NCBI GenBank assembly: GCA_902785295.1
Contig: CACZYK010000008.1
Coordinates: forward strand, 1-46,465
Direction of reading: 5' to 3'
DNA length: 46,465 nt
From: an uncultured Clostridium sp.
GTDB lineage: Bacteria; Bacillota; Clostridia; Clostridiales; Clostridiaceae
Numbering within the stretch: the first letter of the stretch is position 1; each line of letters starts with the position of its first letter. This document shows positions 7,741 through 17,069 of the stretch, piece after piece. The position numbers and the translations under genes were made by a program. Below the pieces are notes generated by a model that worked only from the letters and a program-made list of their open reading frames with translations, was not told the DNA's origin and did no database searches.

Positions 7741-9123
7741 ATGATAGAAAAAGAAGTAGCATCACAAGTGTTAGCAAAATGTCTAGTTACAGGAGGAGAT
7801 TTTGCAGAAATTTTTGAAGAAGATTCTATAAGTAATTCTATTGGATTAATAGACGGAAAAGTAGAAAATGCTCTTGGTGGAAGGAGCTATGGCATAGGAA
7901 TAAGAATATTTAAAGGCTTTAAAAGCATATATGCATATACTAATGATAATAGCCTTTCAGGTCTTTTAAATACAGCTTATAAGGCAGCATTAGCATTAGG
8001 AGAACTAAAAGAAGATAAGCAAATAATATTAAATGATACTTTTACATTTAAAAATATTCATAGCATTAAATATTATCCAAATGCAGTTAATTATGAAAAG
8101 AAAATAGGAATAATGAAAACAGCTTATAAAAGTGCAAAAAACTATAGCAATGAAATTTCACAAGTTAGTGTTTCATATGCAGATAAGGACCAAAAGGTAT
8201 TAATAGCCAATACAGAAGGGCTTTTTGTTGAAGATAGAAGAGTAAGAACAAGACTTGCAATAAATTCAGTTGCCTCTAATGAAACAGAAAACCAAACAGG
8301 TTTTGAGGGACCAGGTGCATGTAAGGGATTTGAGCTTTTTGAAACTATAGACCCTGAATATTATGGAAGGGAGGCTTCAAGAACAGCTTGCACTATGTTA
8401 CATGCTAAAAATTGTAAAGCAGGAAATATGACTGTTGCAATTGATAATGGCTTTGGTGGAGTTATATTCCATGAAGCCTGTGGACATTCGCTTGAAGCAA
8501 CTTCTGTAGCAAAAGGAAATTCAGTTTTTGCAGGAAAGCTAGGACAACAAATAGCCTCTTTAAAGGTAACAGCAATTGATGATGGAACAATACCTAATTA
8601 TTGGGGTTCAATAAACATTGATGATGAAGGTAATCCTGGAAGAAAGAATATTCTTATAGAAAATGGAATATTAAAATCTTATATGATAGATAAGCTTAAT
8701 GGAAGAAGAATGAATATGGAGCCTACTGGAAATTCACGTAGACAAAGCTATAAATTTGCTCCTACATCAAGAATGACTAATACTTATATTGCTACTGGAG
8801 ACGATAATCCAGAAGATATAATAAAATCAATACAAGATGGACTTTATGCAAAGAAGATGGGGGGTGGCTCTGTAAATCCAGTAACTGGTGAGTTTAACTT
8901 TGCAGTTGCAGAAGGATATATAGTTAAGAATGGAATTATTCAAGAACCTGTAAGAGGTGCTAGCTTAATAGGAAAGGGTAGTGAAGTCCTTATGAATATT
9001 GATATGGTTGGAAATAACTTAGAACAGGCTCAAGGAATGTGTGGTTCATCCTCTGGAAGTGTACCAGTTAATGTTGGTCAGCCTATGATAAGAGTTAAAG
9101 AAATTACTGTAGGTGGAAGATAG
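7741..9123 (+). CDS. tldD: TldD-type zinc metalloprotease subunit
   Basis: A 460-residue TldD. With TldE it forms a cytosolic protease that trims unfolded peptides; in other bacteria it matures microcin B17 and degrades CcdA. The zinc motif HEACGH at residues 244-249 matches the family HExxxH, so this is the catalytic partner. The C-terminal region has GGGSVNPVTGEF and GMCGSSSG, as in TldD. The start follows AGGAGG with seven-base spacing. It lies ten bases after the lipoprotein and 12 before tldE, probably in the same transcript. No substrate peptide gene is visible nearby. Confidence 0.92.
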   Translation: MIEKEVASQVLAKCLVTGGDFAEIFEEDSISNSIGLIDGKVENALGGRSYGIGIRIFKGFKSIYAYTNDNSLSGLLNTAYKAALALGELKEDKQIILNDTFTFKNIHSIKYYPNAVNYEKKIGIMKTAYKSAKNYSNEISQVSVSYADKDQKVLIANTEGLFVEDRRVRTRLAINSVASNETENQTGFEGPGACKGFELFETIDPEYYGREASRTACTMLHAKNCKAGNMTVAIDNGFGGVIFHEACGHSLEATSVAKGNSVFAGKLGQQIASLKVTAIDDGTIPNYWGSINIDDEGNPGRKNILIENGILKSYMIDKLNGRRMNMEPTGNSRRQSYKFAPTSRMTNTYIATGDDNPEDIIKSIQDGLYAKKMGGGSVNPVTGEFNFAVAEGYIVKNGIIQEPVRGASLIGKGSEVLMNIDMVGNNLEQAQGMCGSSSGSVPVNVGQPMIRVKEITVGGR

Positions 9124-9135
9124 GAGGAGAATTGT

Positions 9136-10479
9136 ATGGAATTTAAAGAATTTAAAGATTTATTATTTAAAAAAGCATTAAATAATGGATTTGAAGAATG
9201 TGAAATATATTTTTCAAATAGAGAAAGCATAGCTCTATCTGTTTATGAACAGGAATTAGAAAAATATAATATAAATACAACTTTTGGATTATCATTTAGA
9301 GGTAAAATTAATGGAAAAATAGGATATTCTTATACAGAAATATTAGATGAAGAAGCTATAGATATGCTTATAAAAAATGCTAAGGAAGGAGCAAATTCTA
9401 TAGAAAATGATGATGTTCAGTTTATTTATGATGGAGATAAGGAATATCAAAAAGTAAATTGCTATTCAAAAGAACTTGAAAATTTAAATACAGAAAAATT
9501 AATAGAACTTGCTTTAGAAATAGAAAGAGAATGTAAAGAATACTCTAAAAAGGTTGTTAATTTAAGTGGTTGTAGTATTGGTTATGGAAATTCAAAGTAT
9601 GGAATTTATAATACTAAGGGTTTAAATCTTGTCAACAAAAGTAATTCATTAACTGCTTATGTAGTTCCAATTGTTGAGGATAATAATGAAAAATATGATG
9701 GAACAGGATATGTAACAGCATTATCAATAGATGAAATTAATCCTAAAAAAATTGCAAAGCAAGGTGTGGAAGAAGCTTTATCTAGAATAGGAGGAAGAAG
9801 CATTCCATCAGGCAAATATAAGGCTATTTTATACAATGAGGCAATGGTATCTTTATTAAGCACTTTTTGTGATATTTTTGATGCAGATGCAGCACAAAAA
9901 GGATTATCTTTATTAAAGGATAAGGAAGGAGAAATAATTGCTTCAGATGTAGTAACCATAGTCGATGACCCTCTTTTAGATAATGGATTTGCATCTACAC
10001 CTTTTGATGATGAGGGAGTTGCTACTTATAAAAAAGAGCTTGTATCTAAGGGAGAACTTAAAACATTACTTCACAATTTAAAAACAGCATATAAGGCAGG
10101 AGGTAAAAGCACAGGAAATGGATTTAAATATTCATATGCATCACCAGTTTCAATATCTCCAACAAATTTATATATAGAAAAAGGAGAAAAATCTTTAGAA
10201 GAGCTTATGCAAGAAGTAGGAGAAGGGATTTTAATAACAGAGCTTGCTGGTCTTCATTCAGGTGCTAATTCAATAACAGGAGATTTTTCTTTAGCGGCTA
10301 AAGGTTTTTATATTGAAAGTGGAAAAAAGAGCTATCCTATTGAACAAATAACAATAGCAGGAAACTTTTTTAATATTTTAAAAGACATAGAAGGTGTAGG
10401 AAATGACTTGAAATTTCCTATGAGCAGTATAGGTTCACCTTCTGTTAAGATTAAAGAAATATCACTTGCAGGTAAATAA
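9136..10479 (+). CDS. pmbA: TldE/PmbA non-catalytic partner of TldD
   Basis: A 447-residue TldE/PmbA homologue. It shares the overall TldD fold (GxxTGDFSLAAKGFYI-type region near 380, GNFFNILKDIEGVGND near 415) but has no HExxxH motif, as expected of the partner that shapes the substrate tunnel. It is preceded by AGGAGGAG and follows tldD by 12 bases. The adjacent pair strongly supports a heterodimeric TldD/E protease. Confidence 0.9.
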   Translation: MEFKEFKDLLFKKALNNGFEECEIYFSNRESIALSVYEQELEKYNINTTFGLSFRGKINGKIGYSYTEILDEEAIDMLIKNAKEGANSIENDDVQFIYDGDKEYQKVNCYSKELENLNTEKLIELALEIERECKEYSKKVVNLSGCSIGYGNSKYGIYNTKGLNLVNKSNSLTAYVVPIVEDNNEKYDGTGYVTALSIDEINPKKIAKQGVEEALSRIGGRSIPSGKYKAILYNEAMVSLLSTFCDIFDADAAQKGLSLLKDKEGEIIASDVVTIVDDPLLDNGFASTPFDDEGVATYKKELVSKGELKTLLHNLKTAYKAGGKSTGNGFKYSYASPVSISPTNLYIEKGEKSLEELMQEVGEGILITELAGLHSGANSITGDFSLAAKGFYIESGKKSYPIEQITIAGNFFNILKDIEGVGNDLKFPMSSIGSPSVKIKEISLAGK

Positions 10480-10548
10480 GTGTTATAATTATATAAATAA
10501 ATATATTAATGAAATAATTAACATAGTTGCTATTATGGGGTGAGTTTA

Positions 10549-11112
10549 ATGAAAGAAATAGATTGTAGGGGTCTTGAATGTCCAAAAGAAATTAAAGTAG
10601 TTAAAAAATACTTTAATTCTATTGGAGAAGGAGAGGCTATGGTAATAGTAGATAATGAGATAAGTCATGAAAATGTAGTGAAATATGCTATGAGAAAGGG
10701 ATATCATGTCACTTCTAATGATGAATTTAATATAAAAATAGAAAAAAGAGGATGTTTAGAAGTATTAGAAGAGGAAAAAAGATTGGTTATCCTAATAACT
10801 AATGAAAAGCTAGGAATAGGGGAAGAAGTTCTTGGGGTTAAGCTTATGGAAAGGTATTTTGAAGCATTAAGTGACAGTGATATTCTTCCTAGAGAATTAA
10901 TATTTGTTAATTCAGCAGTAAAATTTTTATTAGAGGATTCTAAGGTTTTAGATTCTTTAAGACTTTTAATTGAAAGAGGGGTAAAAATTTATGCTTCTGA
11001 AATTTCAATTAATTATTATAATGCTAAAGATAAGATGGTATTAGGAAAAATTATAGACATGGATGATATTGTGGAAGAAATGTACTTAGCAGATGATTTT
11101 ATAAAAATTTAA
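10549..11112 (+). CDS. yedF: YedF-like sulfurtransferase-family protein (TusA + DsrE domains)
   Basis: A 187-residue protein with an N-terminal TusA/SirA-like domain (about 1-70) and a C-terminal DsrE/F-like half (about 80-187). The TusA active-site Cys lies in CRGLECPKEI, with the CP core kept but the second Pro of CPxP replaced by Glu. This two-domain form matches the selenium-metabolism YedF family. The GTG at 10540 is rejected because it lies in the ribosome site (GGGGTG); the ATG at 10549 has proper spacing. No selenium genes lie in the window. The FAD oxidoreductase starts 31 bases downstream. Confidence 0.8.
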   Translation: MKEIDCRGLECPKEIKVVKKYFNSIGEGEAMVIVDNEISHENVVKYAMRKGYHVTSNDEFNIKIEKRGCLEVLEEEKRLVILITNEKLGIGEEVLGVKLMERYFEALSDSDILPRELIFVNSAVKFLLEDSKVLDSLRLLIERGVKIYASEISINYYNAKDKMVLGKIIDMDDIVEEMYLADDFIKI

Positions 11113-11143
11113 CAGTCTACCTTAGAAAAGGAGAAAAAATTAT

Positions 11144-12094
11144 ATGTATGATTTAATAGTAATTGGTGGTGGAGTTTCAGGAATGACCTCTGCCACAGTT
11201 GCACTAGAAGATGGAATAAAAAAAGTTATGATTATAGAACGAGAAAGTTCTTTAGGAGGATTATTAAATCAATGTATTCATAATGGTTTTGGAAAAAAAA
11301 GATTAAAGACAGAAATTACAGGACCAGAATATATAAATTTAATTTATGAAAAGTTAAATTATTATAAAGCAGATATAAAGCTTAACACTCAAGTTATTAA
11401 TGTATCTAAGGAAAAAATTGTAACATATGTAAATCCTAAAGAAGGTGTTCAAAAGGTTTATGCAAAAGCTATAATATTTGCTTCAGGTTGTAGAGAATAT
11501 TTTGATGGAAATGCAGATATAGAAACTAGAGATTTATTAGGAATTTTCACAATAGAGGATTCTCATAGAATTATAAACTTTGAAGGATATTTACCAGGAA
11601 AAGAACCTGTAATAATAGCTAAAAATAGATGGGCTCTTATAGTAGCAAAACGATTCTTAATTGAAGGAGCTAAGGTTAGGGCACTTATTATTCAAAAAAA
11701 TAATATATTTACATTTAATGAAGAAGACAAAAAAATAATAGAAGATATTGATATTCCTATTATGATAGATGGTGAGATTAAAGAAATAATGGGAGATAAA
11801 AGAATTGAAGGAGTAAGGATTTATACTAAAGATATAGATGAATGGACTATAGTTGCTTGTGACTCTTTAATATTATCAGTAAATCATTTTCCAGAGCTTG
11901 AATATATATCAAAGCAAGATTTTGAATTTAACAATTTAACAAAAAGCTTAAAAGTATCAAATTTTAAAACTAATGTTGATGGGATTTTTGCTTGTGGAAA
12001 TTTAATATATGGAATTGAGGCTTGGGGCAAAAAGGACATTGATGGAATAGATGCAGGGAAAGCTGTTGTTTCTTACATAAAAGAGACTATGTAG
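11144..12094 (+). CDS. FAD/NAD(P)-dependent oxidoreductase
   Basis: A 316-residue flavoprotein with an N-terminal Rossmann FAD site (IVIGGGVSGM, then an acidic Glu after MIIE) and GGLLNQCIHNGFG. This segment resembles the small oxidoreductase often found with anaerobic glycerol genes, and DGIFACGN near the end is the second FAD motif. A second dinucleotide-binding segment lies at about 150-180. The start follows AAAAGGAG. It is shorter than thioredoxin-reductase-type enzymes that carry a CxxC, and no redox CxxC is visible. No glycerol genes are nearby, so the substrate is unknown. Its stop overlaps the convergent SGNH gene by 8 bases. Confidence 0.8.
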   Translation: MYDLIVIGGGVSGMTSATVALEDGIKKVMIIERESSLGGLLNQCIHNGFGKKRLKTEITGPEYINLIYEKLNYYKADIKLNTQVINVSKEKIVTYVNPKEGVQKVYAKAIIFASGCREYFDGNADIETRDLLGIFTIEDSHRIINFEGYLPGKEPVIIAKNRWALIVAKRFLIEGAKVRALIIQKNNIFTFNEEDKKIIEDIDIPIMIDGEIKEIMGDKRIEGVRIYTKDIDEWTIVACDSLILSVNHFPELEYISKQDFEFNNLTKSLKVSNFKTNVDGIFACGNLIYGIEAWGKKDIDGIDAGKAVVSYIKETM

Positions 12095-12647
12095 AAATAA
12101 TTTTAATAGCCTCTTGAAACATAAGATTATTTCCAAAAGAATTTAAATGAATTCCATCAATGTAAATATCATTATTTATGTTATTAATAGATAGAGAATA
12201 AAAATCTATGTATTTAATAGAATAAGAATCACATAATGTTATTAATTTATTTCTTAACATTGGAAGATTCTTTTCACAATAATCATATAAATTAGAAGGC
12301 ATAAATAATCTATTTGCCATTTCAGAGATTATGCATGGAGGAATTCCTATATAAACATTAGAAGTAATAGAAATAGAATCTTTAATCATTTCTTCTATAT
12401 TATCAATAATTGAAGATATGGAACGTCCACATAATAAATCATTGGTACCACCCATTATAAAGATGCTATCAGGATTTTTAGAAATTACATCATTAAAAAA
12501 TCTACTTAACATTGAAGGGGTGGTATCTCCATTAATTCCTTTATTAATAACATTTAATGAAGTATTTTCAGAAATTTTATAAACCCAACCTTCATTTTTA
12601 TGTACACCATATCCAAAAGTAAGACTATCACCTATAAAAATAAACAT
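12087..12647 (-). CDS. SGNH/GDSL-family hydrolase
   Basis: A 186-residue SGNH esterase/lipase-like hydrolase. Block I is GDSLTFGYG with the nucleophile Ser, block III is GGTND with the oxyanion Asn, and block V is DGIHLNSFG with the Asp/His pair, so all catalytic blocks are intact. There is no signal peptide, so it is probably cytosolic. The ATG at 12647 has AAGGAGA in front and starts directly at MFIFIGDS, as in the family; a longer in-frame start upstream (12689) is rejected. It follows the RusA-like gene by 13 bases, so the two are cotranscribed. Confidence 0.88.
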   Translation of the reverse strand: MFIFIGDSLTFGYGVHKNEGWVYKISENTSLNVINKGINGDTTPSMLSRFFNDVISKNPDSIFIMGGTNDLLCGRSISSIIDNIEEMIKDSISITSNVYIGIPPCIISEMANRLFMPSNLYDYCEKNLPMLRNKLITLCDSYSIKYIDFYSLSINNINNDIYIDGIHLNSFGNNLMFQEAIKIIST

Positions 12648-12660
12648 AAAATATCTCCTT

Positions 12661-13281
12661 TTAAAATGATTTTTTAAAGCAGGAATCACATATTAATGTT
12701 TTACCATTATCTGCACTTATGAAGTTATCTTTTATTATGACTTTATTACAAATACTACAAATCTTTTTATTAGAATCATTAGTACATGAAATCTCTTTTT
12801 CTGATTTTGAAGTTTTTCTTTTTTTTATTGGAGAATAAATCTTTTTATCTATTGGAGCTTCAAGCTTAGTAATAGAATAATTTAAAGAATATTCACTTTC
12901 TCCAAATAGCTCTAGCTCAAATCTAGGATTTTCTTTATCATAATATTCTTCTGTAATAATTCTTGTTATTTGAGCATCATTAACTATAAGACCACTTTTT
13001 TCTATTCCATCAAAAATACTCTTTGTAATATTTATTGTATCAGGATGACGTTTTTGGCTTTTATAATAAACTTTTAGTATTGCAATTAAACTTTCATCTA
13101 AAACAACATTTGGATTTTGAAGGCGAGCAGTATAGGCAATTTCTTGCTCATAGAGAGCATATCTATCATAATATTTTCCAGATTCGCTTGGCAAAATGGC
13201 TCTTCCATTTAAATTATGTAGTTTAAAGTTAGATTTAGTTATTGGAGAGCCTGAAACTATAACTTTGGCATATGAAGACAT
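12661..13281 (-). CDS. RusA-like resolvase-family protein with C-terminal zinc-finger tail
   Basis: A 206-residue protein. Residues about 5-125 match the RusA Holliday-junction resolvase family (HPDTINITKSIFDG, then IVNDAQI). The usual PDxDN reads PDTIN here, so the second catalytic Asp is Ile83, while Asp81, Lys87 and Asp102 remain. Residues about 135-165 are a Lys/Ser-rich linker. The tail has CSIC and CDSC, a probable zinc knuckle not usual in RusA. It is normally a phage gene, but no phage genes are near. The ATG at 13281 follows AAAAGGAG; a TTG lies one codon upstream. It may be inactive or have altered activity. Confidence 0.7.
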   Translation of the reverse strand: MSSYAKVIVSGSPITKSNFKLHNLNGRAILPSESGKYYDRYALYEQEIAYTARLQNPNVVLDESLIAILKVYYKSQKRHPDTINITKSIFDGIEKSGLIVNDAQITRIITEEYYDKENPRFELELFGESEYSLNYSITKLEAPIDKKIYSPIKKRKTSKSEKEISCTNDSNKKICSICNKVIIKDNFISADNGKTLICDSCFKKSF

Positions 13282-13425
13282 CAATAAAAACTCCTTTTAA
13301 AAAACTTAATATTATATGAATTTTATTTAAAAATAGATGTTATTAATCATAAATAACTTTATAATATTATTAGAACTTTGAAAATTAATATACAATAAAT
13401 TAAAAAAATCTTCAAGTAAAATTAA

Positions 13426-13454
13426 TTGATAGATAAATTTATATAAAGTATAAT
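13426..13454 (+). promoter_or_regulatory. Sigma-A-type promoter of tsaD
   Basis: TTGATA (13426-13431), a 17-base spacer and a perfect TATAAT (13449-13454), giving a short leader before tsaD. It lies in the 215-base divergent gap with the RusA-like gene. Confidence 0.7.
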
Positions 13455-13496
13455 ACATTTATTGACTTTTTAAAAATAAGTAATGAGGTATAGAAA

Positions 13497-14513
13497 ATGG
13501 GAAAATATATTTTAGCAATAGAATCAAGTTGTGATGAAACTTCAGCAGCTGTTGTAAAAGATGGAAGAGAAGTTTTATCAAATATAATAGCTTCGCAAAT
13601 TGATACACATACAAAATATGGAGGGGTTGTACCAGAGGTAGCATCAAGAATGCACATAGAAGTTGTAGATGCTGTAGTAAAAAGTGCTTTAGAAGAAGCA
13701 AATATGAGCTTAGAGCAAATTGATGCTATAGGGGTTACTTATGGACCTGGTCTTGTAGGTGCACTTCTTGTAGGACTTCAGTATGCTAAAGGATTATCTC
13801 TAGCTTCAAAAAAACCATTAGTAGGAGTAAATCATATAGAAGGACATATATGTGCAAATTATATACAACATACGGAATTAAAACCACCTTTTGTATCACT
13901 AGTAGTTTCAGGAGGTCATACTTTTATAGTACATGTAAAAGATTATGGAAAATATGAAGTTATAGGGCAAACTAGAGATGATGCAGCAGGAGAGGCTTTT
14001 GATAAGGTAGCAAGAGCTATTGGACTTGGATATCCAGGTGGACCTAAGATAGATAAAATATCTAAAGAGGGAAATGAAAATGCTATTGAATTTCCAAGAG
14101 CAAAATTCCATGATGACACATTAGATTTTTCTTTTAGTGGCTTAAAATCTGCTGTATTAAATTATATTAATACATGTAAGATGAAAGACATAGAAATTAA
14201 TGTAGCAGATGTAGCAGCATCATTTCAAAAAGCAGTAATTGATGTACTTAAGGAAAATGTATTTTTAACTTGTGAAAGAAAAAAAGTTGATAAAATTGCA
14301 ATAGCAGGAGGAGTGGCATCAAATTCAACTCTTAGGGAAGAATTAATTAAAGAAGGAAAGAAAAAGGGGGTAGAAATTCTTTTCCCGGCTAGAATATTAT
14401 GTACAGATAATGCAGCAATGATAGGTTCAGCAGCATATTATGAATTTATGAATGGTAATATAGCAAATCTAGACTTAAATGCAAAACCAAATTTAAAGCT
14501 TGGGGAAAGTTAA
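13497..14513 (+). CDS. tsaD: tRNA N6-threonylcarbamoyladenosine transferase TsaD
   Basis: A 338-residue TsaD (Kae1/Gcp). It transfers the threonylcarbamoyl group from TC-AMP to A37 of ANN-decoding tRNAs, in complex with TsaB/TsaE. It opens with the ASKHA nucleotide site ([16 protein letters not shown]). The metal ligands are in HIEGH, and GGHT, GEAFDK and IAGGVASN are conserved. Length is normal. GAGGTATAGAAA before the ATG provides the ribosome site. Its pathway partner Sua5 is encoded at 41107-42110 as a split gene, so both steps of t6A synthesis fall in this window. Confidence 0.95.
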   Translation: MGKYILAIESSCDETSAAVVKDGREVLSNIIASQIDTHTKYGGVVPEVASRMHIEVVDAVVKSALEEANMSLEQIDAIGVTYGPGLVGALLVGLQYAKGLSLASKKPLVGVNHIEGHICANYIQHTELKPPFVSLVVSGGHTFIVHVKDYGKYEVIGQTRDDAAGEAFDKVARAIGLGYPGGPKIDKISKEGNENAIEFPRAKFHDDTLDFSFSGLKSAVLNYINTCKMKDIEINVADVAASFQKAVIDVLKENVFLTCERKKVDKIAIAGGVASNSTLREELIKEGKKKGVEILFPARILCTDNAAMIGSAAYYEFMNGNIANLDLNAKPNLKLGES

Positions 14514-14517
14514 GAAT

Positions 14518-15531
14518 ATGAATTTAATACCAGAGTCAAATGGATTTAAGAGAGTAAATATGAAAAGAAAGATATCCAATGTTGGGTGGGTAAAAAGAAT
14601 CTTTATATTAATTGCTGGAATATTCATATTTGGTCTTATCTTTCAAGCAATAACATATTTTGTTGGAAATGAAAAGCTTAGTTCAAGCTTAAATTATATT
14701 AAAGTTAATGGTAATAAAATGGAATATAGTTTTAAGGGAAGTGGGGATTATACTGTTGTTTTTGATGGAGCAATAGGAACTACTTTATATCAATGGGATG
14801 AAATTTCTGATACAATTCGTGAAGAGCTTAAGGTAAAAACCTTTGTATATAATAGGAAAGGATATGGATTTAGTGACATAGCAACTCCTAGAACCCCTAG
14901 AGAACAAGCAATGGATTTAAAAATATTATTAAGAAAAGCTGGAGTATCAGGTAAGCTAATACTTGTTGGAGAGGAATATGGAAGTCTTATTATGACTAAT
15001 TTTGCAAAAGAATATCCTGATTCAGTATCAGCAATGATATTAATAAATCCTTATTCTGAGGAAAAGATAAAATCTGAGGAGTCTAGAGAAAAAATAAAGA
15101 AAACATATAATAAAAGCAAACTTGAGTCTAAAGGAACTTATTTTGGACTTACTATACTTCTAGATAAGCTAGATAAAGATATTACAATAAAGAAATTTGA
15201 AGATAATTTATCAGAAGAAGTAAAAAAAGAATTTGATATACAAAAAAATAGAACAAGTTATAGAAAGGCTATAGAAAGCGAACTTAAAAATTTATATAAC
15301 TATAATGATATTTCTCAGGAAGCGGGGTTATTAGAAGAAAAGCCATTCTATATTATTGCTAATAATGATGATAGCAAATCCTTAAATAAACTGGGAGATG
15401 GAGATTTTACTACAGTATATGAAACAAATATTTCTGGAAATTTAATATCTGCATCAGATTCAGAATCTATAGTTAATGCCTTAACTAAGGTTTTAAAAGA
15501 AAGAAAAAAAATAGATAAAGCAAATAAATAA
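14518..15531 (+). CDS. Membrane-anchored alpha/beta-hydrolase-fold protein, probable pseudoenzyme
   Basis: A 337-residue protein with an N-terminal transmembrane helix (about residues 24-48) and an external alpha/beta-hydrolase-like domain (YNRKGYGFSD near 115-125, then the strand-elbow region LILVGEEYGSLIM). The normal nucleophile elbow GxSxG reads GEEYG, with Glu153 in place of Ser. The C-terminal stretch where the catalytic His usually sits (ISASDSESIVNAL) has no His. It is therefore likely non-catalytic, or uses other chemistry. The start is the ATG just past the tsaD stop; a TTG at 14500 inside tsaD is less likely. It is probably cotranscribed with tsaD. Confidence 0.7.
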   Translation: MNLIPESNGFKRVNMKRKISNVGWVKRIFILIAGIFIFGLIFQAITYFVGNEKLSSSLNYIKVNGNKMEYSFKGSGDYTVVFDGAIGTTLYQWDEISDTIREELKVKTFVYNRKGYGFSDIATPRTPREQAMDLKILLRKAGVSGKLILVGEEYGSLIMTNFAKEYPDSVSAMILINPYSEEKIKSEESREKIKKTYNKSKLESKGTYFGLTILLDKLDKDITIKKFEDNLSEEVKKEFDIQKNRTSYRKAIESELKNLYNYNDISQEAGLLEEKPFYIIANNDDSKSLNKLGDGDFTTVYETNISGNLISASDSESIVNALTKVLKERKKIDKANK

Positions 15532-15543
15532 GTATTAGAACTT

Positions 15544-15582
15544 AGAAGTCTGTCATTAAAAATGATAGGCTTCTATTAATTT
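15544..15582 (+). terminator. Terminator after the tsaD operon
   Basis: A 13-bp stem (15544-15556 with 15562-15574, two G-U pairs) with an AT-rich loop, followed by ATTAATTTT. The T run is interrupted. Confidence 0.6.
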
Positions 15583-15696
15583 TAATTTAAAAATATAATG
15601 AAATTCCTTTTATGCCATATATTTGTCACAAAATGATAATATACTCAAAGTATAGAAAAAAGTTAAGAAAGAATAAATAAATCGGAGGTAATATAT

Positions 15697-16953
15697 ATGA
15701 GCGATTTTGAAAATAGAAATGAAGAAAACTTTTTTGATACTTCAATTAATATTGGAGAGGATGGAAATATAAGAGCAGAGGTACCTAAAAAAAATAAGAA
15801 AAAGAGAAAAGGAATGCTTGGAAGAGTGCTTTCTATTACAGCATTAGGAATGGTAATGGCATTAGGGGGAGGAATTATAGGAAGCCGTATTACTTACAAT
15901 ATGCTTTCATCACAAGGCACTAAAAATACTAATACAAGTTCTTCACAGCCATCACCAGTAAATTTTGTTAAAGAGTCTAGTGACTTAACTGTTGCAGAAG
16001 CTTACAACAAAGTAAAACCAGCAGTTGTAACAATTACAGCATCAGGAAAAGTTTCTTATAGCAGATTTTATACTCAAGATGTTGAAGGAATCGGTTCTGG
16101 TTTTATAATCAATGAAGAAGGAAATGTTTTAACTAATTATCATGTAATTGAATTAGCTGTTACAGCAAATGGTGGAAGTAATAAAGTTACAGTAAGCATG
16201 AGTGATGGAAAAGAAGTTGAGGCAGATATAGTAAACTATGATCAAGAGAGAGATATAGCAATGTTAAAGCTTGCAGAAGGAACAAAGGTTCCAGGAGTAG
16301 CAGAGCTTGGAGATTCTTCTGCATTATATGTTGGTCAAGAAGTAATAGCTATTGGTACTCCACTTGGAACTAACTTTGCTCAAACTTGTACTAAAGGTAT
16401 AGTAAGTGGAGTTAATAGAAGTTTAGATGAATCAAGTGATGGAACAGCAGTACAGTCAGAATCAGAAACAAGCTATGAGTATATTCAAACAGATACAGCT
16501 ATAAATTCTGGTAATAGTGGTGGACCATTAATAAATAGTGAAGGTCAAGTTATTGGTATCAACACAGCTAAATTATCAAGTAGCACAAGTTCTTCAAATG
16601 CTTCAATAGAAGGTATGGGCTTTGCAATTCCTATAAATGATGCAAAGGATAGAATTGATTCTTTATCTAAGAAAATATTGACAATAGGTATAACTGGAGT
16701 TTCAATTGATGAAGAGAGAGCTAAACAAAAAAATATTCCTGAAGGTGTTGGAGTAGTTAGTGTAACAGAAGGCTCTGTAGCTGAAAAAGCAGGACTTAAA
16801 GCAAATGATATAATAACTAAATTTGATGGACAAAAAGTTACTTCAGTAGAAGATATTAATAAAATAAAGGAAACTAAAGAAGCTGGAGATAAGGTAGAAG
16901 TTGTTGTTGATAGATATAACGAAGAAATTAAATTAACTTTGGAATTTAAATAA
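15697..16953 (+). CDS. htrA: HtrA/DegP-family membrane serine protease with PDZ domain
   Basis: A 418-residue surface quality-control protease. Residues 1-40 are a cytosolic Lys-rich tail, one transmembrane helix spans about 45-68, and a Ser/Thr/Asn linker follows. The trypsin-like domain has the triad His149 (in TNYHVI), Asp186 (in RDIAML) and Ser274 (in NSGNSGGP). One PDZ domain occupies about 325-415 (GVGVVSV...AGLKANDIITKFDG). The start follows CGGAGGT. It is monocistronic, with terminators on both sides. Stress control is likely from the family, but no operator is visible. Confidence 0.94.
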   Translation: MSDFENRNEENFFDTSINIGEDGNIRAEVPKKNKKKRKGMLGRVLSITALGMVMALGGGIIGSRITYNMLSSQGTKNTNTSSSQPSPVNFVKESSDLTVAEAYNKVKPAVVTITASGKVSYSRFYTQDVEGIGSGFIINEEGNVLTNYHVIELAVTANGGSNKVTVSMSDGKEVEADIVNYDQERDIAMLKLAEGTKVPGVAELGDSSALYVGQEVIAIGTPLGTNFAQTCTKGIVSGVNRSLDESSDGTAVQSESETSYEYIQTDTAINSGNSGGPLINSEGQVIGINTAKLSSSTSSSNASIEGMGFAIPINDAKDRIDSLSKKILTIGITGVSIDEERAKQKNIPEGVGVVSVTEGSVAEKAGLKANDIITKFDGQKVTSVEDINKIKETKEAGDKVEVVVDRYNEEIKLTLEFK

Positions 16954-16971
16954 AAAAGCTTAGAAAATATA

Positions 16972-17007
16972 AAAACTCTCTGATAGTATAATTTCAGGGA
17001 GTTTTTT
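16972..17007 (+). terminator. Terminator after htrA
   Basis: AAAACTCTCTGA (16972-16983) pairs with TCAGGGAGTTTT (16994-17005, one G-U) and ends in a T6 run. Confidence 0.85.
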
Positions 17008-17012
17008 AATTC

Positions 17013-17039
17013 ACATTTCTACCTAAAAGTCATATTTTA
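17013..17039 (+). promoter_or_regulatory. Sigma-K-type promoter of the Cys-rich gene
   Basis: AC (17013-17014), 16 bases, then CATATTTTA (17031-17039). This fits the late mother-cell consensus AC-N16-CATAnnnTA exactly. It would start transcription just before the GGAGG of the next gene. Confidence 0.6.
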
Positions 17040-17069
17040 TAGTATAAAGCACAATGGAGGTAGAAAGTT

